This document shows, piece after piece, positions 17,242 to 26,255 of a DNA stretch of 64,000 nucleotides. The position numbers and the translations under genes are program-made. The notes beneath the pieces are model-generated. The model was not told the origin of the DNA, made no database searches, and worked only from the letters and a program-made list of their open reading frames with translations. Source of the DNA: VAZQ01 sp045811525 (lineage in GTDB: Bacteria; Pseudomonadota; Alphaproteobacteria; Rhizobiales; Xanthobacteraceae); the NCBI GenBank assembly GCA_045811525.1, contig JBJMTV010000044.1:1-64000 (forward strand), written 5' to 3'. Numbering within the stretch: position 1 is the stretch's first letter; each line of letters starts with the position of its first letter.

Positions 17242-17859
17242 TCAGCGCGAGTAGTATTCCACGACCAGATGCGGCTCCATTTGCACCGCATAGGGCACGT
17301 CTGAGAGCTGCGGGATGCGGGCGAGCTTGGCCGTCATTTTGCTGTGGTCGACCTCGATGTAATCGGGGACGTCGCGCTCGGCGAGCCCCGTCGCCTCCAG
17401 CACCAACGCGAGCTGCTTCGACTTCTCCTTCACCTCCACGACTTCGCCGACCTTCACGCGGTAGCTCGGAATGGTGACGCGTTTGCCATTCACTCTGATA
17501 TGGCCATGGTTGACGAACTGGCGCGCGGCGAACACCGTCGGCACGAGCTTTGCGCGGAAGATCACTGCGTCGAGGCGGCGTTCCAGCAGTCCGATCATGT
17601 GCGCGCCGGAATCGCCTTTCATGCGGATGGCCTCGGCATAAATCCCGCGGAACTGGCGCTCGGAGATGTTTCCGTAATAGCCGCGTAGCTTCTGCTTGGC
17701 GCGTAGCTGCACGCCATAATCGGAAAGTTTGCCCTTGCGGCGCTGGCCGTGCTGGCCTGGGCCGTACTCGCGGCGGTTCACGGGACTCTTCGGGCGGCCC
17801 CACACGTTCTGGCCCATACGGCGGTCGATCTTGTACTTCGCCTCATGGCGCTTGGTCAT
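17242..17859 (-). CDS. rpsD: 30S ribosomal protein S4
   Basis: A 205-residue primary 16S rRNA-binding protein that nucleates 30S assembly and can repress its own translation. It begins MTKRHEAKYKIDRRMGQNVW and contains the S4 RNA-binding domain (LERRLDAVIFRAKLVPT, ARQFVNHGHIRVNGKRVTIP). Length and ends are normal. It is a free-standing S4 gene, as usual in Alphaproteobacteria. Confidence 0.98.
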   Translation of the reverse strand: MTKRHEAKYKIDRRMGQNVWGRPKSPVNRREYGPGQHGQRRKGKLSDYGVQLRAKQKLRGYYGNISERQFRGIYAEAIRMKGDSGAHMIGLLERRLDAVIFRAKLVPTVFAARQFVNHGHIRVNGKRVTIPSYRVKVGEVVEVKEKSKQLALVLEATGLAERDVPDYIEVDHSKMTAKLARIPQLSDVPYAVQMEPHLVVEYYSR

Positions 17860-18166
17860 CGCGGTCCTCTCTGGTGGTCTGCGGTGCGAGGATCGCGCCC
17901 TCCTCTGTCCCGGATTTCCGGAACCGACAGGTCCTGGCCGAAGCGCCGGACAGAACCACGGGTCGCGAAACGCTGCGCGGGCTCAACGGCCCGCGCGGCC
18001 GGTATCTAGGGGGAAAGGCCGGCGAAGTCAAACAACGGCGGGGCTTGGAGGGCTTGCGCGGCCGGCGCGAGGCGGCGCTCCGGGCCCTTTGCGAGAGCGG
18101 GAGCGATTTGCGTCTCGGCTAGGCGGAGCGCCTCGTGGCTCGCGTTCCGGCGGCTCCTGAGCGCGG
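17860..18166. other. rpsD leader and upstream intergenic region
   Basis: 307 bases with no supported gene. A perfect 8-bp stem (GCGCGGGC at 17975-17982 with GCCCGCGC at 17989-17996) lies about 120 bases before the rpsD start and could be part of an S4 autoregulatory leader, but I cannot show this from sequence alone. Confidence 0.45.
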
Positions 18167-18511
18167 CTACTTGTCCTCCTCCGGTTCGCGTTCCCCAGGC
18201 TCCTGGTAGACATCGATCTCGACCGAGCCCGGCAGCAACGAGCGCCAGGTCTGCAGATAGGCTTGCACCCGCACGTCGCTGGCGACCCGTTGGCGGTTGA
18301 GCTCCAGGGCCTCGTGGGTCTCGTATTCGATCTCGTGCACGAAGCGCGCGGGATCGTCGACGTTTTGCAAGAGGCGCGAGCGGCGGCCACCGAAAGCCTC
18401 GTAGAAGGGGGCAGCCGCCCGCATGAAGGATGCAAGATGCGTCGAGTTTGCATTGGGCAGTGAGAATCTGAATTGGACGGTTCGCCGCACCGTTCCCGAT
18501 CCTGTGGCCAT
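18167..18511 (-). CDS. Small protein of unknown function, possible dimeric alpha/beta-barrel (ABM-like)
   Basis: A 114-residue soluble protein (MATGSGTVRRTVQFRFSLPN...). The pattern of an initial strand, a helix (SFMRAAAPFYEAFGG), the phrase RLLQNVDDPARFVHEIEYET and a final WRSLLPGSVEIDVYQ strand resembles ferredoxin-like ABM or NIPSNAP-type proteins. No catalytic residues can be assigned. It follows murI in the same direction with a 71-base gap. Confidence 0.6.
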   Translation of the reverse strand: MATGSGTVRRTVQFRFSLPNANSTHLASFMRAAAPFYEAFGGRRSRLLQNVDDPARFVHEIEYETHEALELNRQRVASDVRVQAYLQTWRSLLPGSVEIDVYQEPGEREPEEDK

Positions 18512-18582
18512 GCCATCTACCTGTCGTTGGGCGCCGGAATGCTGGTGTGCGGTTCGCGGAGCTCTGACGCACCACGCTCAAC

Positions 18583-19386
18583 TTACCCTACATTGCCGGA
18601 AAGTGGCGAAACACTCACGGCAAAATGCGCGAGGGAGGCCGCCAATTTCGGAGAGGGCCGTCGCCCCGAGGTAAAAATGATTTCCGTCTGGGGCGCAGGG
18701 GGCGCGCTCGTTGGTTGCCCGGTCAGATCCACCACGCGGCGCGCAATCGCCGGCGCCGGGTCAATGAAGTTGACCGGCCATGGTGCCAGCCGCCGCAGCC
18801 GGTCGAGCAAAAGCGGATAGTGCGTGCACGCGAGCACCACTGTGTCGGTGCGCTCGTCATCCCGCCGGACGAAGCAGGGCGAGAGCTCGGCAGCGATCAG
18901 CGCATCGGCAACCGGTTCGCCGTTGAGCTCGGCTTCTGCAAAGCTTGCCAGATGCGCCGAGCCGACCAGAGTGACGTCCGCTCCATTGGCAAAATCGCGA
19001 ATGAGGGCACGCGTGTACTCCCGCGCCACCGTCGCTTGGGTGCCGAGCACCGACACGAGCTTGCTCCGCGAGCTGGCGCAGGCTGGCTTGATGGCCGGTA
19101 CAGTGCCAACAAAGGGTAGGGAATAGCGGGCACGCAGGTGCGGGAGCACCAAAGTGGACGCGGTGTTGCAGGCAATAACGACAAGGTCTGGTCGGTGCGC
19201 CTCCAGGAGGTCCGCCATCAGCGGTACGACGCGCGCGACGAGCGCTGCCTCGTCGTGTCGGGCGTAAGGGAAGAAGGCGTCATCGGCGACGTAGACATAG
19301 CGGGCATCCGGGCGCGCTTTGGCTACCTCGCGCAGCACGGTGAGACCGCCTACGCCGGAATCAAATACGAGAATGGTCGCGGTCAC
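18583..19386 (-). CDS. murI: Glutamate racemase
   Basis: A 267-residue cytoplasmic enzyme that supplies D-glutamate for peptidoglycan. It has ILVFDSGVGGLTVLREV, catalytic Cys in VVIACNTASTLVLP and the second catalytic Cys in VVLACTHYPLLLDRL, plus NFIDPAPAIARRV. The start is placed at GTG 19386 (MTATILVFDSG) because that matches family N-termini; a TTG at 19431 would add 15 residues and no ATG is available. Ribosome binding site support is weak. It lies downstream of purB. Confidence 0.94.
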   Translation of the reverse strand: MTATILVFDSGVGGLTVLREVAKARPDARYVYVADDAFFPYARHDEAALVARVVPLMADLLEAHRPDLVVIACNTASTLVLPHLRARYSLPFVGTVPAIKPACASSRSKLVSVLGTQATVAREYTRALIRDFANGADVTLVGSAHLASFAEAELNGEPVADALIAAELSPCFVRRDDERTDTVVLACTHYPLLLDRLRRLAPWPVNFIDPAPAIARRVVDLTGQPTSAPPAPQTEIIFTSGRRPSPKLAASLAHFAVSVSPLSGNVG

Positions 19387-19457
19387 AGAGGCTTGCCGTG
19401 CAAACGGATGCACCACCGCAAGGTGATGCAAAGTGGAGACCTATGCAGGCGAGTGCT

Positions 19458-20768
19458 TCAGGCCGCATGGCCAAACACGCGCTCAAAAATGGTGTCGACG
19501 TGTTTGAGGTGATAGCCGAGGTCGAAATTTTTTGTGAGCTCGGCTTCGCTGAGATGGGCGCGCACGTCGGGATCTGCCTTCAGCGCTTCCAGGAGGTCAC
19601 CGTGCTCCTTCCACACGCGCATGGCATGGCGCTGCACCAGGCTATACGCGTCCTCGCGCGAAACGCCCTTCTGCGTGAGCGCGATCAGCACGCGTTGGGA
19701 ATGGATGAGACCTCCAAGCCGCTCCAGATTGGCACGCATGGCTTCGGGATAGACCACCAGCTTGTCGATAATTCCGGCAAGCCGCGCCAGGGCGAAATCG
19801 AGAGTTCCGGTCGCATCCGGCCCGATCATGCGCTCCACCGACGAGTGTGAGATATCGCGCTCATGCCAGAGCGCCACGTTCTCGAGCGCGGGCGTCGCGT
19901 AGGCGCGGACCATGCGGGCGAGGCCGGTGACGTTTTCCGAGAGGACCGGGTTGCGCTTGTGCGGCATGGCCGAGGAACCCTTTTGCCCCGGCGCGAAGTA
20001 CTCCTCAGCCTCCAGCACCTCGGTGCGTTGGAGATGACGGATTTCGAGTGCCACACGCTCCACCGAAGCGGCCACCACCGCGAGCGTGGCGAAATACATG
20101 GCGTGACGGTCGCGCGGCACCACTTGCGTCGATATCGGCTCCACCCGCAGGCCCATTGCCTGGGCCACGTGCGCCTCGACGCGCGGATCGATCTGCGCGA
20201 AGGTTCCGACCGCTCCGGAGATCGCGCACGTGGCGACCTCCTGACGCGCCGCCACCATACGCTCGCGCCCGCGCGAGAACTCGGCATAGGCAAATGCGAG
20301 CTTGAGGCCGAAGGTTGTCGGCTCGGCGTGGATGCCGTGCGAGCGCCCGATGGTTGGCGTGAGCTTGTGCTCGAAGGCGCGTCGCTTGAGGTTAGCCATG
20401 AGCTTGTCGATGTCGCCGATGAGAATATCGGCGGCTCGGACCAGTTGAACATTGAAGCAGGTGTCAAGGACATCGGATGATGTCATGCCCTGGTGCACAA
20501 AGCGCGCGTCCGGGCCGACGATTTCCGCCAAATGAGTCAGAAAGGCGATGACATCGTGCTTGACCTCACGCTCGATCTCGTCGATGCGCTCGATGTCGAA
20601 AGTGGCGTTCCGTCCTTTGTCCCAGATCGCTTTGGCTGCGTCTTTCGGAATAATGCCGAGAGCGGCCATGGCATCAGCCGCGTGCGCCTCGATCTCGAAC
20701 CAGATGCGATAGCGGCTCTGCGCGTCCCAGATTGCGGCGAGCTCTGGCCTGGTGTAGCGCGCAATCAT
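19458..20768 (-). CDS. purB: Adenylosuccinate lyase
   Basis: A 436-residue fumarase-superfamily lyase acting twice in purine synthesis (SAICAR to AICAR, adenylosuccinate to AMP). The signature loop GQKGSSAMPHKRNPVLSEN is intact; FVHQGMTSSDVLDT and TIGRSHGIHAEPTTFGLK supply other active-site residues. It starts 5 bases after the amidohydrolase gene, implying co-transcription. The intact loop contrasts with the degenerate one in the pcaB-like gene of this window. Confidence 0.97.
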   Translation of the reverse strand: MIARYTRPELAAIWDAQSRYRIWFEIEAHAADAMAALGIIPKDAAKAIWDKGRNATFDIERIDEIEREVKHDVIAFLTHLAEIVGPDARFVHQGMTSSDVLDTCFNVQLVRAADILIGDIDKLMANLKRRAFEHKLTPTIGRSHGIHAEPTTFGLKLAFAYAEFSRGRERMVAARQEVATCAISGAVGTFAQIDPRVEAHVAQAMGLRVEPISTQVVPRDRHAMYFATLAVVAASVERVALEIRHLQRTEVLEAEEYFAPGQKGSSAMPHKRNPVLSENVTGLARMVRAYATPALENVALWHERDISHSSVERMIGPDATGTLDFALARLAGIIDKLVVYPEAMRANLERLGGLIHSQRVLIALTQKGVSREDAYSLVQRHAMRVWKEHGDLLEALKADPDVRAHLSEAELTKNFDLGYHLKHVDTIFERVFGHAA

Positions 20769-20773
20769 GGCCG

Positions 20774-21694
20774 CTAAAGCTTCAGCAGCGTCCGGGCGTT
20801 GCCCGCGAACACCTTCTGCTCTTCGTCGGGCGGAAGCTTCAAGGCCTTGATGACGTTCACGCCCGCCTGTTTCAACGATTTGAGCGGCGGCGCGTCGGTG
20901 CCGAAAATGAAATGGTCGACTCCCACCGTCTCCATGGCGCAGCGCGCCGCGGGGACGTGGTAGCAGGTGGATTCCAGATACATCATTTTGAGATAGTGGC
21001 TCGGCGGATGCTTGATCAGCATCGGCTCATAGGGACCCAGGAAATACGCTTCGTCCTGCAGATTGTACGCGTAATCCATGCGGCCGATCATCTCGCAGAT
21101 GCCGCCTCCGAGATGGCTGCCGACGAGCTTGAGCGTGGGTAGCCGCTCGAAGAGGCCGCGCACGATCATCCGGGAGATCGCGATCGCGCCATCCATTGGC
21201 CGCCCGACGCTCGAGCCGAGTCGATAGATGTTGAGGCGCTCCTCGCCAAAGCCGATCGACGGCGGGTGCACGAAGACGGGGACGTCGAGCTGCACGGCCA
21301 ATTGGAAAAAGGGAAACGCATCATCGTCGTCGGGGTAATGACCAGGCAAGCTCGACATGATCATCGCGCCTCGGCAGCCATCCTCCTTCACGGCGCGTTC
21401 GAATTCGCGCAAGAAAGCGTCGCCGCCATGCGGGACCACGCAAGCCAGAACACTGATGCTGTCGTGCTTCTGCATTGAAGCCATGTAGCGGTTGTGACGA
21501 CAAACCGCGTCGAGCTGCTGCTTCGCATCCATCTCGCGCAGCTCGTGATAGGGATAGCTGATGACGGTGCGGTCGATCGCGGCAATGCTTTGAGCATCGA
21601 GCACGTTCTCGATGGTCATCGGGCATTTGTTCTTCCAAAACGGCCGGTCACGAATTTCGGGCGGCGCGACGTGGGTGTGGAAGTCAATGATCAC
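20774..21694 (-). CDS. Amidohydrolase family protein (ACMSD-like)
   Basis: A 306-residue metal-dependent amidohydrolase-2 family TIM barrel. It has an N-terminal HxH metal motif (MIIDFHTHVAPPE), a later metal His in VPVFVHPP, LKLVGSHLGG and the conserved Asp in HFIFGTDAPP. Members include aminocarboxymuconate-semialdehyde decarboxylase and resorcylate decarboxylases. The true substrate is unknown. It lies between rpe and purB, 5 bases from purB. Confidence 0.85.
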   Translation of the reverse strand: MIIDFHTHVAPPEIRDRPFWKNKCPMTIENVLDAQSIAAIDRTVISYPYHELREMDAKQQLDAVCRHNRYMASMQKHDSISVLACVVPHGGDAFLREFERAVKEDGCRGAMIMSSLPGHYPDDDDAFPFFQLAVQLDVPVFVHPPSIGFGEERLNIYRLGSSVGRPMDGAIAISRMIVRGLFERLPTLKLVGSHLGGGICEMIGRMDYAYNLQDEAYFLGPYEPMLIKHPPSHYLKMMYLESTCYHVPAARCAMETVGVDHFIFGTDAPPLKSLKQAGVNVIKALKLPPDEEQKVFAGNARTLLKL

Positions 21695-21779
21695 CGGGCA
21701 AGCTCCTGAAGGTCAAAACAAGCGCGTCGAACGTAAATTCGCAATCAGAGCAGATGAGGCGGGCTGCGCCGTCTCCTCG

Positions 21780-22469
21780 TCAAGCCGCTTCGCCACGGGC
21801 GAGGGCTGCCGCGTTACGAATAGCCTCGATGTTGGCGCGATTGGCCTCAGCGCTGCCGCCCTTGAACACAGCGGATCCCGCGACCAGAACGTTGGCGCCG
21901 GCCCCGGCAACTTGCGCGGCGTTGTCGGCGGTGATCCCGCCGTCGATCTGGATGTCAACGGGACGAGTACCAGTGAGCGCGCGCAAGCGGGCAATCTTCT
22001 CGAGCGTGGCGGCGATGAACTTTTGCCCACCGAAGCCGGGATTGACCGACATCACCAGGATGAGATCGACACTGTCGATCAGCGGCTCGATGCTTGCCAC
22101 CGGCGTGCCCGGATTGAGCGCGACCCCGGCCTTCTTGCCGAGCGAGCGGATTGCCTGCAGTGACCTGTGGACATGCGGGCCCGCCTCGACGTGCACAGTG
22201 ATCAGATCGGCGCCGGCTTGCGCGAAGGGTTCGAGGTAGGGGTCGCAAGGTGCGATCATCAAGTGAACGTCGAGCGGCTTTTTAGTGTAGCGCCGGATCG
22301 CCTGCACCACCGCCGGGCCTATTGAGATGTTCGGCACGAAATGGCCGTCCATCACATCGACGTGAATCCAATCGGCGCCGGCCTCGTCCACCGCACGCAC
22401 CTCCTCACCAAGCCTGGCGAAATCGGCGGCAAGGATTGAAGGGGCGATGATCAGTCGTTCTCTCAGCAA
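21780..22469 (-). CDS. rpe: Ribulose-phosphate 3-epimerase
   Basis: A 229-residue TIM-barrel enzyme interconverting ribulose-5-phosphate and xylulose-5-phosphate in the pentose phosphate and Calvin cycles. Motifs: IIAPSILAADFARLGEEV, DWIHVDVMDGHFVPN, LDVHLMIAPCDP, VMSVNPGFGGQKFI and DIQIDGGI. The initiation codon is TTG 22469, supported by GGAG six bases upstream. The gene heads a minus-strand series rpe, amidohydrolase, purB, murI. Confidence 0.96.
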   Translation of the reverse strand: MLRERLIIAPSILAADFARLGEEVRAVDEAGADWIHVDVMDGHFVPNISIGPAVVQAIRRYTKKPLDVHLMIAPCDPYLEPFAQAGADLITVHVEAGPHVHRSLQAIRSLGKKAGVALNPGTPVASIEPLIDSVDLILVMSVNPGFGGQKFIAATLEKIARLRALTGTRPVDIQIDGGITADNAAQVAGAGANVLVAGSAVFKGGSAEANRANIEAIRNAAALARGEAA

Positions 22470-22608
22470 CGGCTACTCCGCAAGGCCGGTCTGGGTAACA
22501 TGCGCACTAGCAGCGAGCAACGCATTCCATAGAATGGACGTATTGGCGGCTGACACGCAACCGACGCTCAGCCGATAGCCGGCGAGCCGCATGTCGGAAG
22601 GAGTAGCC

Positions 22609-23856
22609 ATGGCGCGCGTCGATGCGGTCGTACTGGGCGCCGGCATCGTCGGCACATGTGTTGCACTTCATCTCGCAAAGCGCGGGCTGGCGGTGGCGCT
22701 GGTCGACCGCGGCGGGCCCGGAGAGGAAACCTCCTATGGCAATGCCGGCGTGATTGAGGGCAATACGCTGCTGCCGCATCCTTTCCCGTCCGGCCTCTCA
22801 ACTTTGTTGCGGGTGGCCGCACTGCGCGCGACCGACGCCAGCTACCACCTGTCGTTTCTGCCGCGCGTCGCACCTTGGCTATGGGCCTACCGCGCCAATT
22901 CAGCGATGCCGCGCCGGCTCGAGTTTGCCGAGCTGATGCGGCCACTGTTCTCGCGCGCGTTGCCTGAGCACGAGGCCTTCATGACTGAGGCCGGGGCCGA
23001 ACGCTTCCTGCGCAAGGAGGGCTGGCTGAAGCTCTACCGGACGCAGGCCGCTTTCGCAGCCACCGCTCCCGAGCGGGAGCTTGCGGAAAAATATGGCCTG
23101 CCGTTCCGGCCACTGGACCAGGCGCAGGTCCAAGCTCTGGAGCCGGCGCTTTCGCCGCGCTTCGAACAGGCGGTGCATTGGTCGGGTGCGGCGAGCGTGA
23201 CCAATCCATTGGCGTTGACCCGCGCCTATGTCGCTCAATTCGAGAAGCGTGGCGGGTTGGTGCTCAAGGGCGATGCCCGCACCTTGCGTCGCGTCGGGAT
23301 GCGATGGCAGGTGAGCTTGGAAGCAGGTGTGCTCGATGCCGAGACGGGAGTGGTGGCGCTCGGGCCATGGGCACCCGACCTGCTCGGGTCCTTCCGCATT
23401 AAGCTGCCGCTCGCGGTCAAGCGTGGATACCACCGCCATTTTCGCCCGCGCGGGAATGCCGGCTTGAACCGGCCGGTCGTGGACACCGAGGGCGGCTATT
23501 GCGTCGCTCCGATGGAGCAGGGACTGCGCCTCACGACCGGCGCCGAGTTTGCCGACCGTGATGCACCACCGACGCCCGTTCAGCTCGAGCGGCTCATGCC
23601 GGCCGCACGGGAGATCTTTCCGCTTGGAGAGCCGGTTGAGCCGAAGCCATGGATGGGAAGCAGGCCTTGCTTTGCCGATTCACGCCCGGTGATCGGGCGC
23701 GCACCCGGCCAGAACGGCTTGTGGCTCGCCTTCGGCCACGCCCATTGGGGCCTGACGCTCGGGCCAGTCACCGGCAGGTTGGTTGCCGATATGATGACCG
23801 GGGCGACAGGCTTCTGTGACCCGGCGCCTTATGCCGCCGAGCGTTTCCTGCACTGA
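22609..23856 (+). CDS. FAD-dependent oxidoreductase, DadA/glycine-oxidase family
   Basis: A 415-residue flavoenzyme of the DAO superfamily, resembling the D-amino-acid dehydrogenase small subunit. It has the dinucleotide-binding motif VVLGAGIVGTCVALHLAKRG, an acidic ribose-binding residue in VALVDRGG, SYGNAGVIEG and the C-terminal FAD segment GLWLAFGHAHWGLTLGPVTG. ATG 22609 is preferred over 22591 because GGAAGGAG lies five bases upstream. The amino-acid substrate is unknown. Confidence 0.86.
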   Translation: MARVDAVVLGAGIVGTCVALHLAKRGLAVALVDRGGPGEETSYGNAGVIEGNTLLPHPFPSGLSTLLRVAALRATDASYHLSFLPRVAPWLWAYRANSAMPRRLEFAELMRPLFSRALPEHEAFMTEAGAERFLRKEGWLKLYRTQAAFAATAPERELAEKYGLPFRPLDQAQVQALEPALSPRFEQAVHWSGAASVTNPLALTRAYVAQFEKRGGLVLKGDARTLRRVGMRWQVSLEAGVLDAETGVVALGPWAPDLLGSFRIKLPLAVKRGYHRHFRPRGNAGLNRPVVDTEGGYCVAPMEQGLRLTTGAEFADRDAPPTPVQLERLMPAAREIFPLGEPVEPKPWMGSRPCFADSRPVIGRAPGQNGLWLAFGHAHWGLTLGPVTGRLVADMMTGATGFCDPAPYAAERFLH

Positions 23857-23888
23857 GCCTGATCCGCTTGCGCGGGGAGCGCGGGCGC

Positions 23889-25016
23889 TTACTCGCTGAT
23901 GGTGCGCACCACGCTCGCAGTCGGTGGGCCGGCGACGCCGGCAGGCCCGGTGAACTTCCTCACCCACTCGTCGTATTTGGCGACGGTGGTGACCGGCGTC
24001 TTCGCCTTCATGAACACGACCTTGTAGCCGCCGGCCTTGAGATCATCGAGCAAACCTTTTGCGGCGTCCGCCGTCGCATGCTGGAAGTCGTGCATCAGCA
24101 CAATGCCTTTGCCGTGCTTCTTCAGCTTGTCCATCACCACCTTGCGGACCTGGTCAGGCTTGCGCGTCTTGAAGTCGAACGAGTCGAGATCGGTTGAGAA
24201 CATGGCGATGTTGCGCTGCCCGAGATAGGCGATGAGGTCGGGCGGCTGCCGCAGTGCCGGGAATCGGAAGAACGGCGCGGTTGGCGCGCCGACCGCCCAG
24301 CGCACGGCGCTGATGCCTTTTTCGATCTCCTCCTTGGGATCGTACTCCACGCTTTCGACCTTCCCGTTGACCCTGCACTTGCCCTTGGTCTTCGAGAGAT
24401 CCTGATGGCACCAGGTATGCGACCCGACGGCATGCCCATCGGCGGCCACTTGCTTGAGAATGCCCGGCTCGTAGGTGGCGTGCAGTCCGATGGGAAAGAA
24501 GATTGCCTTGGTGCAATGAGACTTCAGCGCCGCCAGCACCGCGGGTGTGTTCTTCGGCCATGGTCCATCGTCGAACGTGAGCACGACCTCGCCTTCACGC
24601 AAGAAATCGTGCGTCTTGAAGTGCTCGAAGCCGAAGCCCGGTCCACCGGTGGTGTCGATTTCCACCACGCGCGACACCCCAAGGGCATTCGGATTTCCTG
24701 GACATGAGGCACCCGCGACCTGAACAGCGGGTGCGGGAGACGCCGCCGCCGGAATGGCAGCGGGAGCGGGACTGACGGGCAGCGCCTTCCCCGGGGCTTG
24801 GGCGAGGGTGATGGGCGCCTCCTCGGCAGCGAGCTCTTTCACCGTAATGATGGGCGCTACAGGAGCGGCAGGAGCTGCCGCTGCAGCAGCCGCAGGAGCG
24901 GCAGCGTCTGGCATGGACACCGATGCCAGCAGTGAAGATTTCTGCGCAAGCACGACGCCGACGACGACAACACAGCCGACAGTCGCGATCGCGCATGCCG
25001 TCGTAACGACCCGCAT
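23889..25016 (-). CDS. Polysaccharide deacetylase (NodB homology domain), exported or membrane-anchored
   Basis: A 375-residue protein with an N-terminal hydrophobic signal or anchor (residues about 5-25), an Ala/Pro-rich linker to about residue 105 and a carbohydrate esterase 4 domain. Catalytic and metal residues are visible: D149/D150 in TFDDGPWPKNT, and H200/H204 in SHTWCHQ, plus FFRFPALR and VLMHDF. It probably removes N- or O-acetyl groups from an envelope polysaccharide. ATG 25016 is chosen because GGAGG lies 8 bases upstream. Confidence 0.9.
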   Translation of the reverse strand: MRVVTTACAIATVGCVVVVGVVLAQKSSLLASVSMPDAAAPAAAAAAAPAAPVAPIITVKELAAEEAPITLAQAPGKALPVSPAPAAIPAAASPAPAVQVAGASCPGNPNALGVSRVVEIDTTGGPGFGFEHFKTHDFLREGEVVLTFDDGPWPKNTPAVLAALKSHCTKAIFFPIGLHATYEPGILKQVAADGHAVGSHTWCHQDLSKTKGKCRVNGKVESVEYDPKEEIEKGISAVRWAVGAPTAPFFRFPALRQPPDLIAYLGQRNIAMFSTDLDSFDFKTRKPDQVRKVVMDKLKKHGKGIVLMHDFQHATADAAKGLLDDLKAGGYKVVFMKAKTPVTTVAKYDEWVRKFTGPAGVAGPPTASVVRTISE

Positions 25017-25137
25017 GACCCAGTCCTCCAGCCTCAAATACCCCTGACCCGAACAGGCCACGCCAAAAATATTAACAGCAGCTTAAGTGGCCGATTGAAG
25101 GCCGTGTCAACGAAGCTGTCGCGCCAGAATGAAAATC

Positions 25138-26121
25138 TCACTGACTGTGGCAATCGTGCCAGCTTGGGATACCACCGGGGAGAGCTTGGGCTTCATAGAT
25201 TCCCCGGGCAACGGCGCGGGCAAGCACATTCGCGGCAACTGCCCCCAGCTCTGCGAGCTCATGGGTCGGCTGCCTGGCACTACGATGGCCGGTCGCAACC
25301 GCGAACACCGTATCGCCATCAAGCACGGTGTGGGCGGGATAGATGGCGCGCGCCAATCCATCCTGAGCCATGACGGCAAGCTGTTTGACTTGGGCCTTGC
25401 TGAGCGACGCGTCGGTCGCCACGACGGCTATGGTCGTGTTCTCACCTGGCTGGCCTTTTGCGCGAAACTCCAGCGCACGAGGCGGCGCGCTCGCCGGTGA
25501 GCCGAGCCCGCCGTACTCGGCATTTATCTCGAAGGGTGCGGCCCAGAAGTACGGGCTTTCTCCCATGTTGACGCTGCCGCAGGCGTTGACGCCGACCAGA
25601 GCGCCCAGTGTGTGGCCATCGCGCGTCACGGCCGATGCCGAGCCGAGGCCGCCTTTCAGGGCCACCGTGGTCGCTCCATAGCCCGCCCCCGCGGTGCCCA
25701 GGCGGAAACTTTTCTCGGCCGCGGCAGCGGCGGCATAGCCGAGTTCGCGATAGGGCGAGAAGCGGCCCCAGCTCTTGTCGCCGCCATTGAGAAGGTCGAA
25801 CAGGACGGCGCCGCACACCAGCGGCACCCGAATGCTGCCAATCTCGAAACCTCTGCCGCGCTCGCGCAGCCAGGCCTGCACCCCGGCACCAGCATCGAGG
25901 CCAAACGCGGAGCCACCGCTCAGCACGACGGCGTCGATCCGCTCGACCGTGCGGTGGGGCTCCAGCAGATCAGTTTCGCGCGTACCGGGCGCACCGCCGC
26001 GCACGTCAACACCGGCGACGCTCGGCTGCTCGAAGATGACGGCGGTCGTGCCGGATGCGAGACCCGCGTCGTCGGCGTTACCAACGAGGATTCCGGCGAC
26101 ATCGGTGATGAGATTGCGCAT
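25138..26121 (-). CDS. P1 family peptidase (DmpA/NylC-type N-terminal nucleophile hydrolase)
   Basis: A 327-residue member of the S58/P1 family, which self-cleaves to expose an N-terminal nucleophile and then acts as an aminopeptidase or amidase. Motifs are AVVLSGGSAFGLDAGAGV, GATTVALKGGLGSAS, GVNACGSVNMG and the probable processing site Asn228-Thr229 in GENTTIAVVATDAS. No signal peptide is seen. The physiological substrate is unknown. It is divergent from ccdA. Confidence 0.88.
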   Translation of the reverse strand: MRNLITDVAGILVGNADDAGLASGTTAVIFEQPSVAGVDVRGGAPGTRETDLLEPHRTVERIDAVVLSGGSAFGLDAGAGVQAWLRERGRGFEIGSIRVPLVCGAVLFDLLNGGDKSWGRFSPYRELGYAAAAAAEKSFRLGTAGAGYGATTVALKGGLGSASAVTRDGHTLGALVGVNACGSVNMGESPYFWAAPFEINAEYGGLGSPASAPPRALEFRAKGQPGENTTIAVVATDASLSKAQVKQLAVMAQDGLARAIYPAHTVLDGDTVFAVATGHRSARQPTHELAELGAVAANVLARAVARGIYEAQALPGGIPSWHDCHSQ

Positions 26122-26255
26122 CTTGCCCCATCTTCGCTCTCTCGATGAAGGCTATACGCCCGCTGTTCGGACGGATAGGTCACACGACATCACATCGAGG
26201 CGAGACAAGGCTTGCGTGCTTGCGTTCGCGACCACCGACACCGCATGTAGGAACC

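Noticed and set aside
17931..17960. EcfG-type promoter near rpsD
   Set aside because: GGAAC occurs but no CGTT-like element at the right spacing, and the orientation does not face a gene.
19387..19431. Longer MurI starting at TTG 19431
   Set aside because: The extra 15 residues match no family N-terminus; GTG 19386 gives the normal start.
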